Of a DNA stretch of 34,173 bases, positions 8,176-17,542 are shown piece by piece. The position numbers and the translations under genes are program-made. The notes under the pieces were generated by a model that was not told the origin of the DNA, ran no database searches, and saw only the letters and a list, made by a program, of their open reading frames with translations. Positions within the stretch are counted from its first letter, which is position 1. Each line of letters starts with the position of its first letter. The DNA is from Asterionellopsis glacialis (lineage: Eukaryota > Bacillariophyta > Plagiogrammaphyceae > Rhaphoneidales > Asterionellopsidaceae): contig WKLE02002192.1 of the NCBI GenBank assembly GCA_014885115.2, positions 3,788-37,960 on the forward strand, read 5' to 3'.

Positions 8176-8917
8176 ATGACTGCTGAAGAGATTCAAAATC
8201 GAGATGCATCGCCAGTTGAGGTAAGTTGACAACGGAGTTTGGCTTCCAGAGAAATCAGAATTTTATCGTTACTGAAAAATGACCGATACTTGAAAAGTTA
8301 CTACTGTATTCCTCACTGACAACTCCACTCAATTATATTCATGGTTTATAGAAACATGGTTTTGTACTTCATGTAATTTGCTTTCCACTAGCAGCTGCAT
8401 ATTTGATATGGACATTTGTTCCTGACGATATTTTGCATTCATTGTAAGTAGAAGTTGCCCTCGACTGAAATGCATAAACATATTTATGTACCTAAAACAG
8501 CATATTTTCTTTTCTATAATGCTTCACGAGATAGGCAGATAACTTATTATGCTCCAAAAGAGTGGGCATTTTTTGTACCAACATATATGTTTTGTATTTT
8601 TGTAGCAATCCCATTACTCTATGCTGCTGTGAATATTTTATCGGCAGCAAAAATTGACTCTCCTTTAACTATTGGAGGTGACAGCTTTTCGAGACCCCCT
8701 CCATCGGGTTGCATGGGGTCTGAAGCTATAATACGTCCTGAAACGAATGGGTAAGATTTTTCATTACCAATTATGCTCATAGCTATTGGATAGTGCTTGA
8801 CCATTCTAAAGTTTTTCTTGCTTCTTGTGTATATCAACAATCAGGTCGTCTGTACCGGAAATATATGATATAGATGTAAGTATTATCAACCAATTAGTCT
8901 ACAAGGCGCAACAATGA
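8176..8917 (+). CDS. PIGP: PIG-P, GPI-GlcNAc transferase subunit P (four exons)
   Basis: Exons 8176-8220, 8352-8443, 8535-8750 and 8845-8917 join in frame (426 nt, 141 aa). All three introns (131, 91 and 94 nt) are GT-AG. The product belongs to the PIG-P family, a small two-membrane-span ER subunit of the enzyme that transfers GlcNAc to phosphatidylinositol, the first step of GPI-anchor synthesis. Diagnostic features are the exon 2 hydrophobic hairpin ending WTFVPDDILHSL, then ITYYAPKEWAFFVPTYMF across the exon 2-3 joint, a second membrane segment in exon 3, and a C-terminal PEIYDIDVSIINQLVY block matching the family's PEIxDIxIxxVNxxLY. A GTAAGT at 8876 is coding (Val-Ser), not a donor, because reading through gives this conserved tail. 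The length fits the family. Confidence 0.88.
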
Positions 8918-9111
8918 CCAAAAGATGTTCATAAAGATTAGAAGCCTAAATAATAGTTTTAAATCTAGAATTAAATGAAGCGGAATGACGGGCGCTTAGT
9001 ATTTGTTACTGCGTTTCTTGCACCGTACATCATAAATAAGATCGTAATTCTCTTCTTTGTTGTCCTTTGTATACACTAGTGCGTAGACTCTTTATATTAT
9101 TGGAGTTTGTG
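8918..9111. other. Intergenic spacer
   Basis: 3' flank of PIG-P; nothing else recognised. Confidence 0.4.
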
Positions 9112-9429
9112 TCATACACACAATTCCGTGAAATCAGAAATTTCTGGATCAAAGTCTTCAAGTGCATCCACGAGAAATTCATGGAGGTCTGCGTCGTCAG
9201 GTTCTCCTTCGCTTTCGGATCCTACACTTACGGCGACCGTTGAAGCATCAAACTCAACCTGGGTTGGAATGCCGTCATTTGACTGTAAAGAAGAATTGGC
9301 AGTAGCATCAGTGATCTTCGCTGCTGGAAGTTTGACCAATTTAGTGGCTACTTATAAAGTGCCGAGGTCATGTAGTAGAGAATTGATGGAAGTACCATCT
9401 TTTGCTCTTTTAGGGTGATCTAGACTCAT
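9112..9429 (-). pseudogene. Possible overlapping ORF or lost 3' exon downstream of bZIP, with one TAA
   Basis: An ATG at 9427-9429 overlaps the TGA of the upstream bZIP gene (ATGA arrangement). It opens a 106-codon frame broken once by TAA at 9352-9354. Text on both sides of the stop reads as protein: SLDHPKRAKDGTSINSLLHD before, and after it a Ser/Thr-rich stretch leading to an acidic, hydrophobic tail (DLHEFLVDALEDFDPEISDF) like a transactivation domain. A 48-nt GT-AG segment (GTACTT to AAGTAG, roughly 9349-9396) would remove the stop in frame, but this is shorter than the other introns here. It may be a cryptic intron, a frameshifted bZIP C-terminus or a decayed gene. Confidence 0.35.
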
Positions 9430-10181
9430 GCTTGAGGTCGAGAGATCATCTCAATTATATGCTGCTGTTGATTCTTAATTACATCCATCTGACAACTATT
9501 GCTGCCCTCAGGGTAGTTTGATAACGTGAACGGTGATGGAAGTGTATGTGATGTTTCGAGAACGTGGAGTGGCGATTCCGGAGGGGACACGATTGCCTCG
9601 TGGCCACCTACTTCGGGTGAATCATGGCGGGACTTCTTCAGATCCTTATTTGCCTTTTCAAGTTCCAAGATACGATCCATGGCGGCGGAGTATTTCTTTT
9701 GCAAAGCGCCCATTGCTTCTTCGAGTTCCTCGATTCTACTTCGTGTTTTCTTTCGAGATTCGGCTGCACTGAGACGATTACGAACTCGCCTAGCCTCCTT
9801 TCTCCATGCCGCGAGCTCCTTCTTTGTCATGGGAACACCAGGCTCATAACGGGCCTGCCTCTTTATTCCCGTGACAGATGGCTTTGGTTTTGAGGTTGCT
9901 TCGTCCTGTGATGATGATTCATCGGTCATCCTGTTCTCATCTTCAGGGCGTTTACGCTTTTTGGACCCCTCCGTCTTGTCCTCTTCAAAAGAAGTCCCTA
10001 GCGCTTTACGTTGTTGTTGTTGTCTGAGTTCTTTTCTACGCTTTCGTGCGAGCGCCGAGTCCGACGCTTCAGCAGACTGGCGCTCTGCTGAGGGTGTCAT
10101 CTTTGTCTTTGAGAATGTTGACTTGGCTGAGAGGCCCAGGGTCATTCCGATTATGAGATCCTCTTGCTGGAGGAGTTCCAT
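9426..10181 (-). CDS. bZIP transcription factor
   Basis: A 251-residue single-exon protein. The N-terminal third carries basic clusters (ALARKRRKELRQ, SKKRKRP). The bZIP domain is at about 124-185. Its basic region WRKEARRVRNRLSAAESRKK has the required N-x7-R spacing, and it continues into a leucine-zipper helix with hydrophobic heptads (IEELEEA, MGALQKK). The C-terminus ends in a Gln-rich helix and EMISRP. It should bind ACGT-core sites as a dimer in the nucleus. The paralogue at 10774-11355 is divergently oriented and shares ALARKRRKE and a near-identical segment before the basic region (RYEPGVPMTKKELAAW here, RYDPDVPMSKEQLAAW there). The regulated genes are unknown. Confidence 0.9.
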   Translation of the reverse strand: MELLQQEDLIIGMTLGLSAKSTFSKTKMTPSAERQSAEASDSALARKRRKELRQQQQRKALGTSFEEDKTEGSKKRKRPEDENRMTDESSSQDEATSKPKPSVTGIKRQARYEPGVPMTKKELAAWRKEARRVRNRLSAAESRKKTRSRIEELEEAMGALQKKYSAAMDRILELEKANKDLKKSRHDSPEVGGHEAIVSPPESPLHVLETSHTLPSPFTLSNYPEGSNSCQMDVIKNQQQHIIEMISRPQA

Positions 10182-10773
10182 GACTTCTGTGGAGACCTAA
10201 GTGCTCGCGAGAGAAGTTCGAAGAGAATTTTGACAGGTTGACGTGTCCTCGTAGAATTTGAATGTTTGTAATACTACACGTAGCATTTTACGCAATTTTA
10301 TGTACAAAGCCCGCCAGAATTCCGAGCGGGACTGAAAAAACTAAAATTGCCAGATGGCGTTTTCACTCCTTATCTTTTGCACCTCCCTAAGTTTAGGTTA
10401 TGAGCCAAAATAATTCCACCTGGAACCAATGATTAATTGGATATTTATAATGAAGGATTGTATTCAAAAATCTGCGTGCGTCACCGTGGAAGGTTCTGGT
10501 TGGCTAATTCTGATGTGAAAGACTTGGAATGCTTCAACATGCTCCTCCGTTGATGTGAACAGATTCCCACGCAAAACTGAAAGTCAGTGATGTGACGAGA
10601 TCCGAAAGACGTAGGTCTACTGTGTTCGTACCGTATCAGTAAGGACATCATTTGTTCGGGGCATACATACAGTAAGATCGGAAGGCATCAGGTGAAACTG
10701 GGAAGGTGTTTCCAGTTGGGAAAATCAATATACAGTACAAGCATAGCTCGGGGTCCAATTCCAGCACAAGAGC
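10182..10773. promoter_or_regulatory. Shared divergent promoter of the two bZIP genes
   Basis: About 590 bp with no gene. One TGACGT core occurs at 10239-10244 (in TTGACGTG), a possible autoregulatory bZIP site, and a TGACGAG-like variant lies near 10590. Promoter function is inferred from the divergent arrangement. Confidence 0.5.
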
Positions 10774-11355
10774 ATGACCGAAATCGATCCTGCTTTGGCG
10801 CGAAAGCGTCGAAAAGAAATCATGCAGTCACTTCGTGCCGGAGAAACAGAACAACAAGCGACCTCCAACACTGCTGTCACCGCAACAACAGCTGAATCTA
10901 CCACAGAAAATCAAGTAGAAAACCCACAGACAGAAGAAGCTTTGCCGCCGAAGAAACGAAAAGTATCTGAAAATTCAGAAGTATCTGAAAGTGATCAGCA
11001 AGAACAGGAACAAGAACAGCAGTCATCTAACGAAACACTGGAGGAATCAGCTGATACTGACAAGAAAAATGGAAGCAACGCACCTGCCGGGTCAAAAATA
11101 GTTGTCCAAAACGGAAAGAAGACACAAATTCGGTACGATCCTGACGTGCCAATGAGTAAAGAGCAACTAGCAGCTTGGAGGAGGGAAGCAAGAAGGGTCC
11201 GTAATCGAGAAAGTGCTGCCGCATCACGTCAACGTATCCGTGATCGTATCAATGAACTTGAAGATGAAGTTGGTGAATGGAAAGCTAAATATAGGGAAGC
11301 TATGGAAAGATTGCAACAAGTGGAACAAATCAAAGCTGCACAGCAATCCCGCTAA
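10774..11355 (+). CDS. bZIP transcription factor, paralogue of the divergent neighbour
   Basis: A 193-residue single-exon protein. The N-terminus (DPALARKRRKEIMQSL) repeats that of the neighbour. It is followed by a Thr/Glu/Gln-rich region with an SV40-like nuclear signal (PPKKRKV). The bZIP domain is near 135-185: WRREARRVRNRESAAASRQR has the N-x7-R signature, followed by a zipper helix (INELEDEV, MERLQQVEQI). It lacks the C-terminal Pro/Ser-rich extension and EMISRP end of the neighbour. The inverted arrangement and shared blocks point to a local inverted duplication, with divergence outside the DNA-binding part. Confidence 0.9.
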   Translation: MTEIDPALARKRRKEIMQSLRAGETEQQATSNTAVTATTAESTTENQVENPQTEEALPPKKRKVSENSEVSESDQQEQEQEQQSSNETLEESADTDKKNGSNAPAGSKIVVQNGKKTQIRYDPDVPMSKEQLAAWRREARRVRNRESAAASRQRIRDRINELEDEVGEWKAKYREAMERLQQVEQIKAAQQSR

Positions 11356-12499
11356 ATAAGGCTCAAAAGTCTTTGCCAGAAGCTCAAGAAGCACGCACAA
11401 TATTCAAGAAATCTCACTTACTTCTTTTCGAAATGTTTGGTTAGATCACATCACTATTGGGGCGAGCAAAGGGAGCCGTTCCACCCATCTTCATATGCGA
11501 TCGAGGCTGCATATTGCGCCTCCTGTACTACGTAGTATTAGGTATTCATTGTATTTTATAGCACTTGGATTTTTCTAAATTTTTGTTGGTGGTGCTATTC
11601 ATGAACGTTTTATCGTTGTAGATTACAGGTAATAGATATTGCCAATAGATGCTCAAAGCTGATTAATGCAACAGCAATTGTCGGAGCTATTCAGCTCCTT
11701 AGAGAGTTCCAAGGGCTTGAAAGCAGTCCACCAACACATCTTGCGCGTGGGGAAATTTACCATAGATACGCTTTCTAACTACTTGTACCTGGTATGCCAT
11801 GATTGTCATACGCCAGGTAATACCAGATGCCATAACTGTACTGACTTCCAGTGCCTTCAAACCTATTTGGCACGAAATGCCGAACCAGGTATGCCGGTAG
11901 TCTCTAGACAAGATCTGTCGTTTACAGGTATATTCTGAGACAACAGTTTCCGCCTTGGCCGAGAGCAAATGTATCGAATGCAAGCAAAGGTCACCGAATC
12001 AAAGGATCATTACATGTTTATTAGGGTTAAGTATAATAAAACCTATTTGCACAGAAGCAACCAACCCAAACCAACGCCGGCTAGACCGTTGGGAAAGAAA
12101 AAAGCAAGCTCAGCAAAACCATTCGTCTTTCTTTGTTTTATTTCGTCACGTAACAAAATCTCTCTCTTCCTTGTTTCTCGGTTCCTTTTCTTTTCTCTAA
12201 ACTCTAGGACCTAAAGGACTAGATAACTGTCGGGAGCCCCCCAACAACGATCCACTTGTTCACGAACACTGCAACTAGCAGGAAGAACGGATCAGTTCGA
12301 AACTTGTCACTCTTCTAGAATCAGATCTCTACTCGAGCCAGTTTTCAGAAGAAAAAAAAACAGCATCCATTGAAAAGATTGACTATTATCGAAGGAAAAT
12401 AGATTAAAAGTTCAAAGAAGAAATTTGCAGTCGTGCACTAGCAAAGAACAAAAAGTAAACAAAAGAACAGAAAGCAGAAAGGATTTATTTTGCATCAAC
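11356..12499. other. Long intergenic region
   Basis: About 1.1 kb between bZIP and the ZNF593-like gene. It contains overlapping short open frames on both strands (11666-11983) without recognisable motifs, several CCAGGTA/TACCTGG repeats in both orientations around 11787-11935 (one forms a small hairpin with arms near 11787 and 11810), and a 12-bp palindrome TACTACGTAGTA at 11526-11537. From about 12050 it becomes pyrimidine/purine-tract-rich, like a 5' UTR. No gene is supported. Confidence 0.5.
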
Positions 12500-12868
12500 A
12501 TGGGGACAGGTCCATCAGCTAAAAAACCAGGTGCTCGGTCCAAGCTTAAGAAGTACAAGCGAAAGACTTGGCTTTGTCGCCGGGCAAAAGACACAGATCA
12601 AATTCAAGATGAAATTGAAAAATCAGTCGAGACAGGCAATGCGATCAAATTCGATTATGACGACGATTTGCCAGGTGGGGGGCAATTTTACTGCGTAGAA
12701 ACCGGAAAGCACTTTGTCAATGCTAAAGCTCTGGCCGACCATAAGAAAAGTAGATATTATAAACGACGATGCAAGGAGTTGAAAGAAGAAAAATATACAC
12801 AATCTGAAGCAGAATGGGCTAGTGGTATGACGAAAGAAGTTCTTCCACCTGCACATAGTAAAAAGTGA
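12500..12868 (+). CDS. ZNF593/Bud20-like ribosome-biogenesis protein with degenerate zinc finger
   Basis: I start at the ATG at 12500 (122 aa), where conservation begins; the open frame extends 25 codons upstream. The order is a Lys/Arg-rich N-terminus, FDYDDDLPGGGQFYC (the family's D-LPGGG-YC signature), one C2H2-type finger core, then KEEKYTQSEAEWASGM, the family's YxQxEAExAxGM tail. Yeast Bud20 and human ZNF593 act on late pre-60S ribosomal particles and their nuclear export. Here the second Cys of the finger is Thr (C65, T68) and the second His is Tyr (H81, Y87), so zinc binding by the usual four ligands appears lost. The surrounding fold residues are intact, so it is unlikely to be a pseudogene. 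Confidence 0.85.
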   Translation: MGTGPSAKKPGARSKLKKYKRKTWLCRRAKDTDQIQDEIEKSVETGNAIKFDYDDDLPGGGQFYCVETGKHFVNAKALADHKKSRYYKRRCKELKEEKYTQSEAEWASGMTKEVLPPAHSKK

Positions 12869-13070
12869 GCGTACAATGATGCTCACACACTATGAAAATG
12901 CAGTTACAAATTATTTTTCATGAAAAAAAAACATGAAGTTCTAAAGGCAGCTGTGCAGAACTATCAACTTCATTTAATGTGACCATAAAGTATCATATAG
13001 GATAATACATTTTTCTAAAACTAGTTTACAAAAAGAATCGGTAGCTAAGTCTCATTTTATTGAAACTGAA

Positions 13071-14147
13071 CTAAAATCTGCTCAGCGAATAGTACGCTGT
13101 TGCCGTAATGGTATTGCCCCTGCTGAATTTTACATCGACATCATCACATCGCAGACGTGCGCCATAACGGAGGCTTTTAGTCGAAATTTTACACGCTGAG
13201 ATGGTTGCCATTTTTGTTCCCTTGGGTATACTAAAAGCAGCTGCGAAAACATCTTCACTTACATCGCCTCTGTTGAATGTAATTCTTTTCTTTGAATGCC
13301 GAAGTCCAGGGCCAGTGTACGTCATTTGCTTTTCCATGTTACGAATAATTTCACCTTGTAAAGACGTAGCCGTCTTTTCCGTTTCGATCGCTCTTTTGGT
13401 GTCTTCCCTTTCTTTTTGGTGTCGAATCGTATCAAGCTGCACCTTTTCCTTCTTATAATTTTCAATTTGCTCCAGAGCTTGATGATAGTCTTTTGCATGT
13501 TGCAGAAGCACATCATCAGATGCGTTTCTAAGTTTTTCAACCAGAGCTTTGTCTTGGAGTGACCGTCGTACACCTTTAATTTCCTCCTTCGCTTTACATA
13601 ACGCAGCATCCATGTTTTGCTTGGACACTGCAGCCGACCAGTTTCCAAGATTTTCGATTGTTTCAACAACATCTTCAAGGACCTTACGATTCGACTCTGT
13701 GGTATCCACGCAAAGACAATTGAGGCGAGCTACTGCAACGGATTGGAATTCCGAACACCAATCTGCTAAGGCACTTTCATAATTGTTCTTTTCCATCACA
13801 TCAGCGTACTCTGCTTGTTCTTTCAACACAATCAAGTGCTGAACTTCGTCAGAAAAATTTTCATGGTTTTCCAAAGCCGAGGTGTCGATGCTCTTTACGA
13901 GGTTCCATTTCTCTTTGGCAATTGCGGTAATTTTACTAATTATGTCATGGTCGCCCTCTGATCGCGCATCTTCCAACATTGCTTTCTTGAATCGAACATA
14001 AAGAGACTGCTTTTTCAGAGCTTTGGGTGCTGAAGATAAAAGTTCTCCATAAGTTTTTGCTGCATCACTTTTTGACATGGGTGGAGCCTCTATTGACTCC
14101 TCCGTAGGTCGTTTTGAGTCTATTAGTAAGGGTAGCTTTTTAGGCAT
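13071..14147 (-). CDS. Hypothetical coiled-coil protein
   Basis: A 358-residue single-exon frame with a good ATG (context GCCTAAAAAG). I do not recognise a family. Residues about 25-290 are mostly charged, helical and coiled-coil-like (for example ENYKKEKVQLDTIRHQKERE). The last 70 residues (from about 285) become beta-like, with alternating hydrophobic and polar residues ending in AYYSLSRF, perhaps a small folded domain. There is no signal peptide or membrane segment, so it is probably cytosolic or nuclear. The antisense frames in this stretch are shadows. Confidence 0.7.
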   Translation of the reverse strand: MPKKLPLLIDSKRPTEESIEAPPMSKSDAAKTYGELLSSAPKALKKQSLYVRFKKAMLEDARSEGDHDIISKITAIAKEKWNLVKSIDTSALENHENFSDEVQHLIVLKEQAEYADVMEKNNYESALADWCSEFQSVAVARLNCLCVDTTESNRKVLEDVVETIENLGNWSAAVSKQNMDAALCKAKEEIKGVRRSLQDKALVEKLRNASDDVLLQHAKDYHQALEQIENYKKEKVQLDTIRHQKEREDTKRAIETEKTATSLQGEIIRNMEKQMTYTGPGLRHSKKRITFNRGDVSEDVFAAAFSIPKGTKMATISACKISTKSLRYGARLRCDDVDVKFSRGNTITATAYYSLSRF

Positions 14148-14765
14148 GGTTTATAATTTTTATCGACTAAATGGTAGAGTTTTTCGATTGAAATCTTGTT
14201 GTCGTAGAGCACGAAGTCTACAATCTTGCGGCGATAAAAGCTACATCTAGAATGCACATTCAACGTATTCTAGCTAGCAACAGAGCAACGAACACCTCAC
14301 AAAAACCCGATTTTCTTGTGAAAGCAATAACTCAAACAACTTTAAACTCGAAAAGAAAAAGTGGCGCGCGACATGGACTACCGTAGTACACCTCATGGTC
14401 TGTCTCACTGAATGGCAGAGTAAAAACTGAAAAGGCAATAAGTAAAAATTGAAAGGGCAATAAGTATCAGTTTTTGAATATAGATGCTTTCCACGTAGGA
14501 ATCAATACGACACTCTGTTCTTAGATGTCTTTCTGTTATGTTCCACACTCCTCAGGTTGAGCCATGATTTCTGCCTTCGAGATGCCAGCACCATGCATCA
14601 TCAATCTCCCTCAAGTCACAAAATTACGTGCGTGGCGATTGGCGATGTAACGACTCCATGTTCTGTAATGATTCAAGCAAATGGGCAATTCTCCATTTGC
14701 GAACTGTACGGCGAGGAGAACTGCATTGTGAATCGTGTCTTCCAGTGTAATCAACGTACTACTTC
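14148..14765. other. Intergenic region with a short tandem repeat
   Basis: About 620 bp between divergent genes. It contains a two-copy tandem repeat at 14423-14465 (listed separately). The small plus-strand frame at 14557-14769 has no recognisable motif and is probably 5' flank of the DUF493 gene. Confidence 0.5.
14423..14465. repeat. Two-copy 22-bp tandem repeat
   Basis: AAAACTGAAAAGGCAATAAGT at 14423-14443 recurs at 14445-14465 with two substitutions. It lies in the promoter-side region of the DUF493 gene. Confidence 0.85.
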
Positions 14766-15374
14766 ATGATGCTTAGAATTATAAGTTTGGTTGCGCTGCT
14801 TCATTCAGTGGATGGATTTGGCACGGTCAATTTTAAAGAATTTGGCATTAAATCTCTGCGGAACAAAGAATCTGTAAATATCCAGTTTGGATGCAAAAGA
14901 ACAGCTTTGCGTTCAACAGAAAATGAGAATGACGGAAATGACAGAAAATATGAAGAAAATTGCGTTCCCGTTCCTAAAACATCCGTAACGATTAATGATG
15001 GTGTATCAGATTTCACAGATCGGTTCAAGTACAAAGTAAATGCATTAATGGGATCATATGATCCAACCAGCGGTCCTGACGACGAAAATCAAGATGGGAA
15101 CATTTTCAATGCAATGCTAAATTTTCCTACTCAGCATACTTTCAATGTTGTTGGGAAGACTAATGGACAAGATGATGTACTAGATGATTTTGTTGACAGT
15201 GTAAAGAAAATGGTTTCTTCCTTATCAGGTGAAGAGAAACTTGACTGTAGGGTTACACCACGGGGTAACAACTATACAACTGTAAGGGTAAAAGTTTCGG
15301 TGGAAAGTACTGCTATGATCAATACTATCACCACTGAGTTGAAAGAGATGGAAATAACTGTAATGAGCTTCTAG
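14766..15374 (+). CDS. DUF493 (YbeD-like) protein with signal peptide, probably plastid-targeted
   Basis: A 202-residue single-exon protein. The N-terminus MMLRIISLVALLHSVDGFG is a signal peptide. A Phe (GFGTVNF) near the likely cleavage site, followed by a basic, Ser/Asn-containing stretch, resembles the bipartite presequences of diatom plastid proteins, though the motif is not canonical ASAFAP. Residues about 118-202 form the DUF493 fold: FPTQHTFNVVGKT, then VTPRGNNYTTVRVKVSVES and a terminal strand ending ITVMSF, matching the ACT-like YbeD/HP0495 family, whose function is undefined. Residues 50-115 are a poorly conserved linker. Confidence 0.8.
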   Translation: MMLRIISLVALLHSVDGFGTVNFKEFGIKSLRNKESVNIQFGCKRTALRSTENENDGNDRKYEENCVPVPKTSVTINDGVSDFTDRFKYKVNALMGSYDPTSGPDDENQDGNIFNAMLNFPTQHTFNVVGKTNGQDDVLDDFVDSVKKMVSSLSGEEKLDCRVTPRGNNYTTVRVKVSVESTAMINTITTELKEMEITVMSF

Positions 15375-15468
15375 AGGAAAAGTAAGCGTATATGTGAGCA
15401 CTTTGTAAATTTTTCAGCACGTTAGATTATTATTTTTGGCATTTTGTATTTTCTTAGGAACGCATAAT

Positions 15469-17533
15469 TCAAGTTTTACTTGTTTTAGCTTGTGATGACA
15501 TTTCATTTCCTATTGTTGCTAATTCAAGGTAATTCATCCGCCCGACATTGACTATTCCGTAGGAGGCAACCAAATTAGCAACCAAAACCATTGTCAGCGC
15601 TGTGTAATTATAATCTTTCCAAACATACCAGCCGACGCAGAGAGACACAAAAGAGATGAAAGCAAGATGTGCTTTTGATACCATATAGATGATGCGTGAT
15701 GTTCCAGGATGTCCTAATTCATTTCGAAAGAAATCATGAGCAGCACGAAGGTACAAATCGAAAGGTTGTCCTTCAGGCGAATTTGATGTTGCTTTGTACA
15801 CTGTTTGGCTACCAAACCCAGGCGAACTCTGCAATATTAAATCACCCTTTTTATATCTCCTTCGAGGATCCCATTGTGCAGGTTGATTTTCACCCCGAAA
15901 AGAAGCAGCCGACTGATCAACAGCCGTCCATTCGCCACTTATGTAGCCCATGATTGCCAGGTATGACTTATCAAGTGTCGTAGCCTGAACAAGCAGTAAT
16001 AGTGCAGTGATTATAATGACGGAAAGAATTGTGATCACAGCAGTAACACGGTCTGGTGCAATGAACTGAAATACTCCCTCGAAGGTACGGTCGGGTTGTC
16101 CTGAACTTGTGATCCCCGAGGGGTACAGAATAGCAGAAAGTTCCCAAAGGACAGGACCCGGAGGACAGTGTCCTGTTCGACGACACACAAAAGATGTTCT
16201 GGGGATGGCGGCACAAACTGCAAGATTTTCAATGATCCTGCTGAAACAACACAACAGAAATAAACGCAGTCGATTGTCCCAGGCTACTGAGAAGTACTGC
16301 TCTGACCATGAGGAGTCCTGGTTCTCCTTCTGTGCTCTCGCCTTTCTCTGATTATGCCATAAAAGAAGCGATCAAATTCATTAAGACAATGTTAAAACAT
16401 TATTTTCCTTTTGGACACTGAATGGCAATCAGAACGCAACCTTTGAAACGATAAACGAATGAAATTTTACTTACTCCACTGCTGCTACTTTGATTGCCAA
16501 GCATTCTTGTCTCTGCTCGGACAGCTTTGAGTGGACTTGTACCGGCAACCAAGTCTGGTATGGGCAAAACGATTCGCCCAAACGTAAATATTGATACGAA
16601 AAGACTACCCCCTGATATCAAGAAAAATGCACGCATCCAGGTAGGTGGTTCGTGTCTTGCATAAGATGCCCCAAAAACAGTGGACCGAGGGTTGTTAAAG
16701 AAAGCTGCAGGGTCTTGACTACTGATACCATCAACATCCATAGAATCTTGATTACTAGATGTAATTCGACCACTCATGGTAATTGGCATGTAAGGGACGT
16801 CCCCATTACTGCCGGCAGAATCGTAAAATAGTAAATTCCAGAAACACCAGGAAGCAGCTAGAGCAACAAAGCAAAGTTGAAGCGGAGGACCTTTCATTGA
16901 CAAAAACTTGATCCATCGGTGATTCATGAGCTGTGAAATTACTGAAGGCGTCGATGATGATAACGAAGTCCCTAAACCATCTTTTCGTTGCTTTTGACTT
17001 GAAAACAATTCAGTGAAATCACCATTGTTTCGGTATCCCCCAGATGTACCCAGAATACGTTCACTTGCCCTTTGAAAGGGGTACCATACACGTACTATGA
17101 AATATTTCATTGTATATCGCAAACTCGCTACTGAAGGTGTTTCAAAAATGGAAGCCCTAGTTTCCTCACTTCCGTGAACATTTCCATAGCTACGTGCAAC
17201 AATGTGAGCTTCTGGTCGATCAAAGTATTGCCCAGCAGTAATATGAGACGTAACCCAATGAGATATCACTCCTAGAAATGTTGGTGATCGTGTGGTTGAG
17301 GTATCCTGTGTACAGATCCAACGCAGCAATAAATGTTTTGATAACCAAGCTGTAGTCATGAGCCAGAAGAAAATATCCCCCCTGGTACCAAAAGAATGTC
17401 GGTATACTGCCTGAAAACTAGATGCGGTTAAGATGGAGAGAGCAATGAGGAGGTAAATTTCATGTTGTAAATGGATCGTAGTCTGACCAAAAGTTCGATA
17501 GAACCAAAGTGGTCTACAATTCAGAAACTTCAT
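15469..17533 (-). CDS. Orphan multi-pass membrane protein, two exons
   Basis: Exon 1 is 17533-16475 and exon 2 is 16347-15469, joined in phase 0 across a 127-nt intron (GTAAGT donor, AATCAG acceptor), giving 645 aa. The true start is the ATG at 17531-17533; the codon three positions upstream is TTG. The exon 2 frame is open well before its apparent start, and the added residues include the hydrophobic LRLFLLCCF segment. I count about eight probable membrane spans, for example IYLLIALSILTASSF, LQLCFVALAASWCFW, VTAVITILSVIIITALLLL and LTMVLVANLVASYGIV. Long loops are Ser-rich, and a Cys/Pro-rich loop (CRRTGHCPPG) lies in exon 2. No transporter, channel or enzyme family is recognised. Location and role are unknown. 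Confidence 0.75.
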
Positions 17534-17542
17534 TTTGCACAA

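Noticed and set aside
8006..8209. 67-codon minus-strand frame
   Set aside because: It overlaps the first PIG-P exon on the other strand and has no recognisable motif.
8876..8881. GTAAGT as a splice donor in the last PIG-P exon
   Set aside because: Reading through gives the conserved PIG-P C-terminus and a stop at 8915-8917; splicing would remove it.
11666..11983. Cys-containing plus-strand frame and overlapping minus-strand frame
   Set aside because: Cys spacing fits no zinc motif and the two frames overlap on opposite strands; neither has supporting context.
14557..14769. 70-codon frame just upstream of the DUF493 gene
   Set aside because: No motif; it ends at the start of the next gene and looks like 5' flank.
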